Shown here: one piece after another, positions 47,615 through 57,285 of the stretch
How positions within the stretch are numbered: the first letter of the stretch is position 1
Layout of the letters: every line of letters starts with the position of its first letter
NCBI GenBank assembly: GCA_963726375.1
Contig: CAVSCE010000008.1
Coordinates: 558,001 to 622,000 of the forward strand
Direction of reading: 5' to 3'
From: UTCFX2 sp963726375
Lineage (GTDB): Bacteria > Chloroflexota > Anaerolineae > Anaerolineales > UBA4823
DNA: 64,000 nt
Program-made: the position numbers and the translations under genes
Notes under the pieces: generated by a model
What the model was told of the DNA's origin: nothing
The model's database searches: none
Seen by the model: only the letters and a program-made list of their open reading frames with translations

Positions 47615-48232
47615 ATGGAATTCTTGCAAAATCCAAATATTACATATCTTCTGTTGGCTGGCGGTTTGATGCTTGCGGTACTTGCTTTAGCGGCCCCGGG
47701 AACGGGTTTCCTTGAGATTGGAGCCCTTTTTATTCTGGCAGTTGCCGGATGGGGCGTAATTACCTACGATCTTCCGATCAACTGGTGGGCTTTAGCATTA
47801 TTAATCCTTGGTGCTGTTCTTTTTACGCTGGCTGTATTTCGGCAGAGCCCTGGCCGCTGCTAGCCGCTGCAATTCTGGCCATCGTCCTGGGCTCAGTATA
47901 TTTTTTTCAGGGCGAAGAATGGTATATCCCGGCCATCAATCCACTTTTAGGCGTAGTCGTCTCCGTTTTTTCTGCGGGATTTTTCTGGATTGCCGGGCGG
48001 AAATCAGCCGAGGCTGCCCTTGTCCGGCCTACACATGATCTTGAAGGATTGATCGGACAGATCGGAAAAGCGCAACAGAATATCTGAAGCAGGTTCAGTT
48101 CAGGTCGCCAGCGAATTGTGGAGTGCAAGCAGCGAAATGCCAGTTATTACCGGCCAAACTGTCCGTGTAATTGGGCGGCAGGGTTTCACGCTACTGGTTG
48201 AGGCAGTTGAACCAGAAAAGTCAAACGAGTAG
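47615..48232 (+). CDS. NfeD-like membrane protein (two frameshifts)
   Basis: NfeD proteins pair with SPFH proteins in membrane microdomains. From ATG 47615 (AAAGGA upstream): membrane spans ITYLLLAGGLMLAVLALAAPGTG, IGALFILAVAGWGVITYDL, ALALLILGAVLFTLAVF, then (slip near 47850) PLLAAAILAIVLGSVYFF and FSAGFFWIAGRKSAEAA. After a slip near 48085 the NfeD OB domain ends GQTVRVIGRQGFTLLVEAVEPEKSNE. About 205 residues. The slipin gene follows after 29 bases, the classic operon. Confidence 0.8.
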
Positions 48233-48261
48233 GGAAATTATTTTTAATTTGGAGGTCGAAA

Positions 48262-49189
48262 ATGGAAAGTGCACGAATTACGGCACTTTGTCTTGTTGGA
48301 GGCGTCATTCTTGTTGTGATCGTATTCGTCGCGAATGCAGTCCGCATCGTCTCCGAATACCAGCGTCTGGTCGTCTTCCGGTTGGGACGCTGTGTCGGGG
48401 CGAAAGGACCAGGAATCGTCCTGCTAATCCCGATCATCGATCGAGCGGTAAAAACGGATTTGCGGGAGCAGGTGCGTGAAATTCCGCATCAAACCTCGAT
48501 CACTAAAGATAATGCCCCAATCTCAATCGATTTTCTGTGGTATTACAAGGTCCTGGATCCGACAGAAAGCGTACTGCAAGTTGGCAACTTCGAATCAGCG
48601 GCGCAAGGAATGGCAACGACGACCTTGACGATCTGTGATCGGAGGGATGTCGCTGGACGAAGTGCTTTCGGAGCGGGAGCATATCAACAATATGCTGCGC
48701 AGCCGGCTGGATGAGGTTACCGAGCGCTGGGGGGTCAAGGTGACCAATGTCGAGATCCGCGAGATCATTCCGCCGCGGGAGGTGCAGGATGCGATGAACC
48801 GGCAGATGTCGGCGGAGCGGATCCGGCGAGCGGTGGTGACAGAATCGACTGGAACGCGTGAAGCGGCGGTCAACGTCGCTGAGGGCGAGAAGCAGGCGGC
48901 CATCTTGCGGGCCGAAGGCGACAAGCAGAGCAACATTCTGAAAGCCGAGGGCGAGCGGCAGGCCCAGCTCCTGCGGGCGGAGGGTTTTTCGGCTGCGCTG
49001 ACGAAGATTTTTGAAGCGGCGCAGGAGGTCGACCCCAAGACGATGACGCTGCAGTATTTCGAGACATTAAAATCGATCGGGACCAGCCCATCGACGAAGT
49101 ATATCTTCCCGCTGGAGTTCACCAGCATGCTGGAGAATTTCATCCAGAGCCGAAAGAGTATAGCGGATCCTGCAGCAGGGCATACCTGA
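48262..49189 (+). CDS. Slipin/stomatin-type SPFH protein (one frameshift)
   Basis: Membrane-associated scaffold of flotillin-like microdomains. N-terminal helix ITALCLVGGVILVVIVFVANAV, then the band-7 domain IVSEYQRLVVFRLGRCVGAKGPGIVLLIPIID, DLREQVREIPHQTSITKDNAPISIDFLWYYKV. A slip near 48628 joins AQGMATTTL to IGGMSLDEVLSEREHINNMLRSRLDEVTERWGVKVTNVEIREI. The C-terminal Ala/Glu-rich coiled coil (AAVNVAEGEKQAAILRAEGDKQ) is typical. About 309 residues, 29 bases after the NfeD-like gene. Confidence 0.9.
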
Positions 49190-49253
49190 ACAGCGAACAA
49201 GCTGGCGGCTTGCTTTGTCCTTAATCATTGGTTTCGGGGTTGAATTGCTTTTG

Positions 49254-49727
49254 ATGAACTCAGATGATCTCGAACTGCCAGGTAGCCAGGTTACGGTCCA
49301 GCTGGCTACCTGGCGCGATTTAAGCGCTTTACGACGGATGGAAGGCGCTTGCTTTCCACAGGATGCCTGGCCGCTGCTCGACCTGGTGGGAGTGCTGACG
49401 CTGCCCAACATCGTGCGACTTAAGGCAGTGGCTGGCGAGGAGATGGTGGGTTTTGTGGCCGGGGACGTGCGCTCCAGGCAGCGCCAGGCCTGGATCGCGA
49501 CGATCGGCGTGCTGCCGGAATACCGCAGGCGCGGGATCGGGATGATGCTGCTGAAGGCATGCGAGGAGCAGCTGCACACGCCGAGCGTGAGGCTGTGCGT
49601 GCGGACTTCGAACCTTGGGGCGATTCAACTCTACAAGATGGCAGGATACCAGCAGGCCGGGATCTGGGAGAAGTATTACCAGGACGGCGAGAACGCGCTG
49701 GTGATGGAGAAAGCGTTAGGGGGGTAA
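49254..49727 (+). CDS. RimI-like GNAT acetyltransferase
   Basis: Acetyl-CoA-dependent N-acetyltransferase, of the type that modifies protein N-termini. From ATG 49254 about 157 residues; the frame extends to TTG 49215 without a ribosome site. Motifs: TVQLATWRDLSALRRMEGACFPQDAW, IATIGVLPEYRRRGIGMMLLKACEEQL (acetyl-CoA loop), and VRTSNLGAIQLYKMAGYQQAGIWEKYYQDGENALVMEK. No tsaB/tsaD neighbours here, so RimI proper is uncertain. Confidence 0.85.
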   Translation: MNSDDLELPGSQVTVQLATWRDLSALRRMEGACFPQDAWPLLDLVGVLTLPNIVRLKAVAGEEMVGFVAGDVRSRQRQAWIATIGVLPEYRRRGIGMMLLKACEEQLHTPSVRLCVRTSNLGAIQLYKMAGYQQAGIWEKYYQDGENALVMEKALGG

Positions 49728-49826
49728 TCTCCTGCAAGAAATTAACCGCAAAGAACGCGAAGACTTGAAGTAAAAAGAATAGCTGGAATTGGTCGGAATG
49801 ATCGGCGCTTGTGCGGTTTCCAGATA

Positions 49827-51317
49827 TTATAAAAGCGGAAGCTCGTCGAGGATGCGGGCGGCGGCCAGATCGACCGGAGACCATGACCGTCGGCAGGCCA
49901 GTGCCCGGGTGGGTGCTGGCACCGGCAAAGTACAGATTTTTGATGCGGCGATGACGGTTGGCAGGGCGAAAATAGGCCAGCTGCATCAGGTTGTGGCTGA
50001 GGCCATGCGTGGCGCCTTTGACCAAATTGTAGCGTTTTTGCCAGGAGAGCGGGGTAAAGCTGGTCTCGAATTTGATGTGTGATTTCGAGGTCGGTGATCC
50101 CGACGGCAGACAGGCGGCGAAATACATGGCGGCGCGCACCTTCGCGGATCGCAATCCAATCCTGCTGATTTTCGCCGGCCAGGTGCCCAACCGGTACGAC
50201 AGCGATCAGCGTGTCTTCGCCGGGCGGGGCCATGTGCGGGTCGAGTCGAGCCGGGGCGTGGACATACAGGCTTGGATTTGCGGGCAGGTCCAGGTCGCGG
50301 TCGATGCTTTTGAAATTTTGTTCATAATCATCAGCAAGAAAAAGGGTGTGCGGACCAAGCAATTCGTACTGGCGATCGATCCCCCAGAAGAAGCTCACGA
50401 CCGAGCAGGAGTAGCGCTTGCGGGACATGCCCTCGGCAAGACTATCCTCTGGGATCAGGTTCTGGTACACATAAGGCAGGTCGGCGTTTGCGAGGACGAT
50501 ATCCGCATCCAGGCGCTGACCGTCCTCGAGCAGGACGCCCCTGGCGCGACCGCCCTCACATAAAATCTGGCGCACCTCTTTATTCAACATCAACTCCACC
50601 CCGGCAGCCCGGGCTAGCTCGACGAGCACTTCCACGATGCGGTACATGCCGCCCCGGGGTACCAGACGCCATGGGCGAGCTCTGAGTAAGGCATCAACGA
50701 AAAGGTCGCCGGGGCATTGAACGGACTGAGCCCCATATAGACATCCTGAAAAGTGAAGGCTGATTTCAGGCGAGGGCTGGTGAAGTAGGAAGCCATGCTG
50801 GCGTAGTGGTTCACAAACGGTTTCAACTGAGCCACCAGGGGAAGGTTGGTGAATGAAAAGAAGTCAGCTGCTTTGCGGAAATCCCGGCTGACGAGCTTTT
50901 CCAGGCCTAATTCGTAGTGACGGCTTCCTTCGCTGAGGTAGCGCTGGAGACCCTGAAAACTGCCCGGCTCGATGGATTCCATCTGGCGGCGAAGGTGGTC
51001 CATATCGGATGTGAGAGCCAGCTGGCTGCCGTCGTCGAAGACGAGGCGGTAGGTCGGATCGACCCGCTGGAGATCGAGGACTTCGCCCATCTTCACCCCC
51101 AGGGCTGCAAATTCGGCTTCATAAAGCAGAGGCATCACCATCAGGGTTGGCCCTGTGTCGAAGGTATGCCCGGCTCGGGTGAACTGATCACAGCGCCCAC
51201 CTGGATTGTTGTTTTTCTCGAGGATGGGACGTGGTGTCCGCTACGGCGTAAATGGATCGCGGCAACCATCCCGGCGACACCTGCGCCGATCACAATACAT
51301 GACTTTGATTTTGACAT
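49827..51317 (-). CDS. crtI: Phytoene desaturase-like FAD oxidoreductase CrtI (several frameshifts)
   Basis: Desaturates carotenoid precursors. Start ATG 51317 gives MSKSKSCIVIGAGVAGMVAAIHLRRSGH, the FAD Rossmann fold. Slips near 51225 and 51150 lead to VMPLLYEAEFAALGVKMGEVLDLQRVDPTYRLVFDDG, FTFQDVYMGLSPFNAPATFSLMPYSELAHGVWYP, then (slip near 50660) MYRIVEVLVELARAAGVELMLNKEVRQI, SCSVVSFFWGID. Slips near 50060 and 49870 give the CrtI signature NLYFAGASTHPGTGLPTVMVSGR and end LAAARILDELPLL. About 495 residues. It follows crtB directly. Confidence 0.85.
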
Positions 51318-51319
51318 GT

Positions 51320-52283
51320 TTAATCCTGGACAGGATGAATGGGGTGTATGGAGCCTGGAAAAGCCGGTCCTTCGAGGAACAAGGAGAGAGGAAATGGTCC
51401 TCCAGGTCATCCAAAACCCGGCGGCAAGGGATTTTCGCTCCGGGTAAGCGCTGCGCAGGCAATATTGGTCTCGCTCGATCAGGTGAAGCATCCATTCAAA
51501 ACGGGCTGTGTAGGCGAATCCTGCCAGCCGGCAGCGGAGGTTTTTTACCTGGGAGATATATTTACGACCTGCATTTAAATAGAGCCGAGCATAGCGGACC
51601 CGGCTGGCAACCCACGCCAGATAGACAGGGTTGCTGAAATCCGTCAAGGAAAGGTTGTTCGCAAGGATGATCTCACGCGGGAGGTTAAAGTAGCCCAGAC
51701 CGGCATCCTCCTGCGCATCTCGGAGCATGTGCACAATGTGGGCTCCGCAGACAGCCTGATAGCGCGTTTTGCTGCGGGGGGCCGCGCAGCCGTGACCGAT
51801 AAAATAGTGCAGCGCTTCGGTAACTGCGGTCGACAGCAGCCACGAATATCTGACCAGCTCGGAGCGCGAGATCAGACGCCCGCGGCGCTCCAGATCGAAA
51901 GCCAGGATGGACATCATGTTGTTCAGATAGACCTGCAGACCGCTGTTAACTTCACGGTCGTTTTGAACAAGGTCCACCAGAATTTGTTCTTCGGGGCTGA
52001 CCGGACCGGACGGCTGGCGGAGGTAGCAGGCGGCGAGCAGCTCCTGCTGGCGATCAAGGAAGGCGATTTTCCCGGTTTGCGGGATGCTTTCCGAATCGAT
52101 CTGATCATCCGCCCAACGGAAGTAAGCATAAGCCCGGAAGGCGTCCGGGATCAATTTCCGGTCGGCTAAAAGCCGGATGGTCCAGTAGGTCTGGCTGCTC
52201 CCGTTTTTCGTGATCGCGGCTGCCAGGCGATGGCTCTCATTTTTCGAGAGGGTATGAGTGGAATTGTTTTGGTTTGCAGACAT
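51320..52283 (-). CDS. crtB: Squalene/phytoene synthase family, CrtB-like (frameshifted C-terminus)
   Basis: Head-to-head prenyl synthase supplying phytoene to CrtI. First Asp-rich motif: AYAYFRWADDQIDSES; second: HIVHMLRDAQEDAGLGYFNLPRE. TYWTIRLLADRKLIPDAFRAYAYFRW and ALHYFIGHGC also fit the family. After YPERKS the open frame is wrong; another frame gives PCRRVLDDLEDHF and a stop (TAA) near 51320, three bases from the crtI ATG. About 320 residues. The apparent open frame runs into crtI only because of the slips. Confidence 0.85.
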
Positions 52284-52403
52284 GATGTTGATCGTTTTTG
52301 TTTTTATTATGCCATGAAGCTCTGCGATGAAAAGGGTGATTTGCTGCCTGTCAGTAAAATGGCATGCGGTCAGCCTGGATTCGGAGGCGGGGAAAACATC
52401 GAC

Positions 52404-52409
52404 TATAAT
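52404..52409 (+). promoter_or_regulatory. -10 box right before the RNase D start
   Basis: TATAAT at 52404 puts the transcript start at about 52416, two bases before ATG 52418, so this mRNA may be leaderless. No ribosome site is visible. The -35 region is weak. Confidence 0.4.
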
Positions 52410-52417
52410 AAGCTCCT

Positions 52418-53579
52418 ATGGAATCGCCAGAACTGGACACGGTAGACCTGATTCAGCATGAGGCTGAACTATCGGCAATGATCTCCCAGCTGCAAAAAGC
52501 CAGCAAGCTTGCAGTCGACACGGAATCGAACAGCCTGTTCGCTTACCGCGAACGGGTCTGCCTGATCCAATTCTCTATCCCTTCCGAAGATTTCATGATC
52601 GATCCATTTGCCGTTCCAGACCTATCGCCCCTGGGCACGGTTTTTGGCGACCCGGGGATCGAGAAGGTTTTCCATGCGGCGGAGTACGATTTACTCTGTT
52701 TGCGGAGGGATTTTGGTTTCGAGGTCAGGAACCTTTTTGATACGATGGCAGCGGCGCGGATTCTGGGACGGACCGAGATTGGATTGGGGGCGCTGCTTGA
52801 GGCGGAGTTCGGGGTGCGAGTGGAGAAGCGCTATCAGCGGGCGAATTGGGGCCAACGCCCACTTCCGGCTGACCTGCTGGCTTATGCCCGGCTGGACACG
52901 CACTACCTGATCGCGCTGCGCGACCTTTTGGAGGCGGAGCTCAAGCAAAGGGAACTGACGGCGCTGGCGCAGGAAGATTTCTTAAGGCTGGCGAGCAACA
53001 GCCTGGACGAAAATGGGAACTCGAACGGATCTGGACGCCCGGCGAACTGCTGGCGGATCAGCGGCTCGTTCGACCTGAACCCGCACCAGGCCGCAGTGCT
53101 TCAGGCGCTGTGCGAATATCGAGATGAAACGGCGCGCCAGCTGGACCGGCCTTTGTTCAAGGTTTTCAACGACAGGACACTGCTCGAGATTGCCTCCCAA
53201 ACACCTCAGAGCCTGGATGAGCTTCGGCGGCTGCCGGGGATGAGCCCGGGGCAGATACGCAGGCACGGACAAAACCTGCTTCGAGCGGTGAGCCTCGGTC
53301 TTTCGTCGCCGCCGGTTCGCCCGCCACGCTCGCCGAGGCCCTGATTCGGCCACATCAGAACGGCTGGAGGTCCTGCGGGACTGGCGTAAGCAGGCTGGGA
53401 TTCGGATGGGGGTGCCTTCGGACGTGGTCATGCCGCGCGACATCATGCAGAACCTGGCGGTAAAAAATCCGAGGAACGAGGAAGAGCTGGCAGATGCGAT
53501 GCAGACCATCCCATGGCGGCTCGACCACTTTGGTGATGAAATCTTAAAGGTGATGATCAACGGAAAAAGCAAGAATTGA
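52418..53579 (+). CDS. rnd: Ribonuclease D-like 3'-5' exonuclease with HRDC domain (frameshifted)
   Basis: Trims tRNA and other RNA 3' ends. DEDD exonuclease motifs: LAVDTESNSLFAYRERVCLIQFS (D-E), KVFHAAEYDLLCL (D), and LLAYARLDTHYLIALRDLL (the Y/D pair). The HRDC part is HQAAVLQALCEYRDETARQLDRPLFKVFNDRTLLEIASQTP. A slip near 53340 hides the tail; the other frame continues ATSERLEVLRDWRKQAG, VMPRDIMQNLAVKNPRNEEEL and ends at 53579. About 387 residues, normal size. Confidence 0.88.
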
Positions 53580-53708
53580 ACCGCAAGAGCAGGTGAGGGC
53601 AGATCATGGAAAGCGATTTCCTGCTGGAACCGAAGGAAATCAGTTAAGGACCATCGAAATGCCCAGGGGAAGAGTTTTTATCAGGGCGAAAGAGAGGAAT
53701 TTGAGATC

Positions 53709-55118
53709 ATGAGAATCACATTTTATGGGGCGGCCAGGACGGTAACAGGCTCTCAACACCTGCTTGAAGTTAATGGAAAAACCATCCTGCTCGAGTGCGG
53801 GCTTTTCCAGGGCAGAAGGGAAGAGTCGTACGCCCGCAACCGAAATTTCCCTTTCCAGACTTCGAAAATTGATGCGATGGTGCTTTCGCACGCGCATATC
53901 GACCACAGCGGCAACCTGCCGAACCTGGTGAATGACGGTTTCCGCGGGCCGATTTACGCGACGCCGGCGACCTGCCACCTCTCGAATATCATGCTGATGG
54001 ATTCGGGGCATATCCAGGAGCTGGACGCGGAACACGTCAACCGCAGGAACGCAAGGGACGGGCTTCCGCCGGTCGAGCCGCTCTATACGATGAACGAGGC
54101 GGCGATGGTGGCGCAGTATTTCACTCCGACGGATTACGACGCCCCGGTCGAGATCGCGCCGGGGGTGACGCTGACGCTGGTGGACGCGGGGCACATCCTG
54201 GGATCGGCGGCAGTGGTGCTGGATGTTGAAGAGCGGGATGGAAGCACCTGGCGGAAGAAGCGGCTGTGGTTTTCCGGGGATATCGGGCGAAGGGGCCTGC
54301 CGCTGCTCCGCGACCCGGTCCTGCCGAGCAAGGCGGATACGCTGATCATGGAATGCACTTACGGCGATAAACCGCACGAGGATCCGACTGAGGCATATGA
54401 TGAGCTGCGGGATATTGTGAACCGGACGGCCGAAAGGGGCGGGAAGGTGATCATCCCGGCGTTTGCGGTAGGACGGACCCAGGACCTGGTCTACAACCTG
54501 AACGTGATGATGGACGGGGGGGAGGTGCCAGCGATCCCGGTGATCGTGGACAGCCCGCTGGCGGTGAACGCTTCGGATATTTACCGGTCGCATCCGGAGG
54601 TGTTCGACGAGGAGACGCGCGAGTTCGTCGGCCAAGGCCGCCACCGCTCGGCGCTGGGTTTCAAAAACCTGAGCTACACCCGCTCGGTGGATGAGTCCAA
54701 GAAGCTCAACGACCGCAAGGACCCGATGGTGATCATCTCGGCTTCGGGGATGGCGGAGAACGGGCGGATCCTGCACCACCTGAAGAACAACATCGAGAAT
54801 CCGCTGAACACGGTGCTGATCGTTTCATGGCAGGCGCCTTACACGCTGGGCCGGAGGCTGGCAGACCGGATCAAGAAGGTCAATATCTTCGGGGAGTCGT
54901 ACGATGTGCGGGCGGAGGTGGCGACGATCGGCGGCTTCTCGGCGCACGCCGGGCAGACGATGCTGGTGGAGTATGCGCTGAGGGTGAAGGAGACGGCGAA
55001 GGAGGTCTACCTGGTGCATGGGGAGGAGAAGGCGGCCGAGGCGCTGATGGGGAAGCTGAGGGAGAGGGGGATGGGACAGGTGGCGTATCCGGAGATGGGG
55101 GAGAGTGCCAGTTGTTAG
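53709..55118 (+). CDS. Beta-CASP metallo-beta-lactamase fold RNA-processing nuclease
   Basis: Member of the CPSF/Ysh1-like exonuclease family that processes RNA. 469 residues, frame intact. Metal ligands: VLSHAHIDHSGNLP, DAGHILGSAAV, LWFSGDIGRRG; the beta-CASP domain has GGKVIIPAFAVGRTQDLVYNL, VIVDSPLAVNASDIYRSHPE, ISASGMAENGRILHHL, and FGESYDVRAEVATIGGFSAHAGQ with the final His, then YLVHGEEKAAEAL. ATG 53709 is the only good start. The last codons run into the repeat tract, so the true C-terminus may be a little shorter. Confidence 0.92.
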   Translation: MRITFYGAARTVTGSQHLLEVNGKTILLECGLFQGRREESYARNRNFPFQTSKIDAMVLSHAHIDHSGNLPNLVNDGFRGPIYATPATCHLSNIMLMDSGHIQELDAEHVNRRNARDGLPPVEPLYTMNEAAMVAQYFTPTDYDAPVEIAPGVTLTLVDAGHILGSAAVVLDVEERDGSTWRKKRLWFSGDIGRRGLPLLRDPVLPSKADTLIMECTYGDKPHEDPTEAYDELRDIVNRTAERGGKVIIPAFAVGRTQDLVYNLNVMMDGGEVPAIPVIVDSPLAVNASDIYRSHPEVFDEETREFVGQGRHRSALGFKNLSYTRSVDESKKLNDRKDPMVIISASGMAENGRILHHLKNNIENPLNTVLIVSWQAPYTLGRRLADRIKKVNIFGESYDVRAEVATIGGFSAHAGQTMLVEYALRVKETAKEVYLVHGEEKAAEALMGKLRERGMGQVAYPEMGESASC

Positions 55119-55235
55119 TTGTTAGTTGTTAGTTGTTGGTTATTGGTTATTGGTGGTTGGTGGTTGGAGTTGTTGGCAGTTAGCGGTTAGCAGTTGGCGA
55201 TTGGTGGTTGGTAGTTGGTGATTGGTCATCCGCTG
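55119..55235. repeat. Degenerate GTTAGT/GGTTG heptamer tract
   Basis: Tandem GTTAGTT, then TTGGTTA and GGTGGTT units, then GCAGTTAGCGGTTAGCAGTT. It is a low-complexity relative of the tract at 62218–62412. No coding potential. Confidence 0.8.
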
Positions 55236-55634
55236 GATCCGAGACTCCAGTTTTCCAGGATTTTAGAAAACTGGAAAGGGAGCCAGGCCGGGTAGAAAAC
55301 CGGTTTTAAAGGCGGGCAACTGTGGCGAAACCGGATGCAGCGAGGCGACCCACCGGCAGAACTGCACTGAGGGCGAAAGGGCTTCTGGCAGGGCGACTGA
55401 ATTGGCAGGTCTGGAGAATGCACAGAAACCAGCGGAGAAGGGCGGCGAGGTCCAGGCGTAGTGGGAGTGGCAAGCAGGGCGGGGGATTTTGAGGACACCC
55501 AGTTGGGGGAGGGGAAAAGATAACCACGAATAACATACATCATGATGGGATTGCTCCACATAGTACGTGGACAGGTTCGCAAAAGGCGCTCCTTAGACAC
55601 TATCACGACACTGCAAGGCGTTCTTTAGTTTTAT
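55236..55634. other. Non-coding stretch between repeat tracts
   Basis: Contains a 9-bp hairpin, CCAGTTTTC (55247) with GAAAACTGG (55266), and then GC-rich sequence with no ORF resembling a gene. Open frames on the minus strand are Pro/Ser/Arg-rich and look spurious. Confidence 0.6.
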
Positions 55635-56105
55635 CAGGAGATTGCTTCAGCGGCAAGGAACGCCGCTTCGCAATGACAGTTTTCTTCATGAATGAAGTCC
55701 GCGCAGCGCTCAGGAATTTCTCCTCCTAAGAAACTGTCTTGAAACGGTAAGCCGTTCCTTTGAATTGTCAGGAGATTGCTTCAGCGGCAAGGAACGCCGC
55801 TTCGCAATGACAGTTTTCTTCATGAATGAAGTGCGCGCAGCGCTGAGAATTCTCCTCCTAAGAAACTGTCTTGAAACGGTAAGCCGTTCCTTTGAATTGT
55901 CAGGAGATTGCTTCAGCGGCAAGGAACGCCGCTTCGCAATGACAGTTTTCTTCATGAATGAAGTGCGCGCAGCGCTGAGGAATTCTCTCCTAAGAAACTG
56001 TCTTGAAACGGTAAGCCGTTCCTTTGAATTGTCAGGAGATTGCTTAAGCGGCAAGGAACGCCGCTTCGCAATGACAGTTTCTTCATGAATGAAGTGCGCG
56101 AAGTG
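55635..56105. repeat. 132-bp tandem repeat array, about 3.5 copies
   Basis: Copies begin CAGGAGATTGCTT at 55635, 55769, 55901 and 56033 (steps of 134, 132, 132). Each carries GCGGC-AAGGAAC-GCCGC and AACGGTAAGCCGTT hairpins and, on the minus strand, a CTGTCATTGCG…GAAGCAATCTC pattern like dispersed palindromic repeats seen in many environmental genomes. Copies differ by a few bases only. The fourth copy is cut after 70 bases. Confidence 0.9.
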
Positions 56106-56201
56106 ACGGGTTTAAATTGCGAGGAGGGAGTCGAGAGGATATTAGATCCAGAAAAACGCTTGCAATAATGGAACATTTGTGCTAGATTCGGGGGGAAAGG
56201 A

Positions 56202-57217
56202 ATGGCATGGATGGATGAAGAACATGAAATCCCATTAATGCTGAGGTACCTGTTCGGGGAAGCGGCGGGGCTGGCGCAGCGATCGGCGTCGGAGCGGATG
56301 CTGAGGTGGTGCACGGGCTTCGAGGGCTGGCTGGACGAGATGGGGAAGACTTTCCAACGGGACAAAATCAAGCAGGCTAAGATGACCTGGAAGCTGCTGT
56401 TGAAACAATGCGGGAAGGCGCCGTGGGAATTGAGGAGGCAGGACATCGAGGCGCACCTGGAATGGATGGAGAAGGAAGGGTATGCTGCGTCCACCAGAGC
56501 GAACAGGGTGGGCATCCTGGCGGATTTTTACCGGTGGTGCGATCAGCAGAGGATCGATCCGGTATGCGAGGCGGGGTTCAACCCGGCAAGTGCTGTGCGG
56601 CGACCTAAGGTGCGGCGGTACGAGCGAGCAGCAGTTCTGAGCCTGTGGGAGGTGGAGCGACTACTCGGCACCATGAGAATGGACAAATCGGAATTAGGGA
56701 AGCGGGATTATGCTTTCATGCTCCTGCGGCTGCGGTGGGGGCAGCGCTGATGAATTTACAGCATCTGAAGTGGGGCCAAATCGAACACGATCCGGGCGGA
56801 ACATGGATCCGATGGCGACCAGAGAGCGAAGGCGTACGGCTCAGCGAGGATGCCTGGGGGGCGATCCGGGAATGGCTGGAGGCGAGCGGCAGGCTGGGAG
56901 GAATTCAAGGGGAAGATTTTGTCTTTGCACCGCTGGCCGAGCCAGGGAAAGCGGTAACGGGAAGCCATGCAGAGGATTGGGCGAAGGGGAGACCGATCTC
57001 GAGCGGCCAGATCCTGGGAAATTTGAAGCTTTACGGGAGGCTGGCAGGGATCGAGGAAAATAAGCTGACGCTTATGGCACTGAGGAGGACGGGGATCAGG
57101 TTGAAACTGGATGAAGGGGCGAGCATCCGGGAGATCAAGGTTTTCACGGACAGCCGGGAGGAGGCAAGGTTCACTAAATACCGGTTGGGAAAGCTGGCAG
57201 AAGAGCCCTCACCCTGA
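56202..57217 (+). CDS. Divergent tyrosine recombinase/integrase-like protein (one frameshift)
   Basis: Probably a site-specific recombinase. The SAM-like N-terminal core-binding domain is RDKIKQAKMTWKLLLKQCGKAPWELRRQDIEAHLEWMEKEGYAASTRANRVGILADFYRWC. A slip near 56748 joins YAFMLLRLRWGQR to MNLQHLKWGQIEHD, giving box I with its Arg. Box II reads MALRRTGIRL where family members have H-x-L-R-H-T, so the Arg is kept but both His are changed; the end FTKYRLGKL offers the Tyr. About 338 residues. It sits next to a repeat array and before an unknown gene with a mobile-element-like motif. Confidence 0.7.
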
Positions 57218-57240
57218 GCCCTCTACCGGTGGGGAGAGGG
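57207..57240. repeat. Palindromic CCCTC…GAGAGGG element
   Basis: CCCTCACCCTGAGCCCTCT, then CCGGT and GGGGAGAGGG form a strong hairpin of the type scattered in many genomes. It falls between the recombinase and the next gene and makes a start at 57229 unlikely. Confidence 0.55.
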
Positions 57241-57285
57241 AAGAGGCGAGCAAGGAGGTTGGGATGGGAAGATAGCAGGATTCCT

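Noticed and set aside
51141..52283. CrtB–CrtI fusion protein
   Set aside because: The CrtB C-terminus is out of frame in the long ORF and another frame ends just before the crtI ATG; the apparent fusion comes from indels.
55236..55606. Minus-strand ORFs of 76–126 aa
   Set aside because: Pro/Ser/Arg-rich translations of a GC-rich non-coding stretch without start signals or family resemblance.
55710..56088. Repetitive ORFs on both strands in the 132-bp array, and the idea of a repeat protein
   Set aside because: 132 is a multiple of three, so any frame without a stop stays open through the array. There is no start signal and composition follows the repeat DNA.
55635..56105. CRISPR array
   Set aside because: The whole 132-bp unit is repeated; there are no unique spacers and no cas genes in the window.
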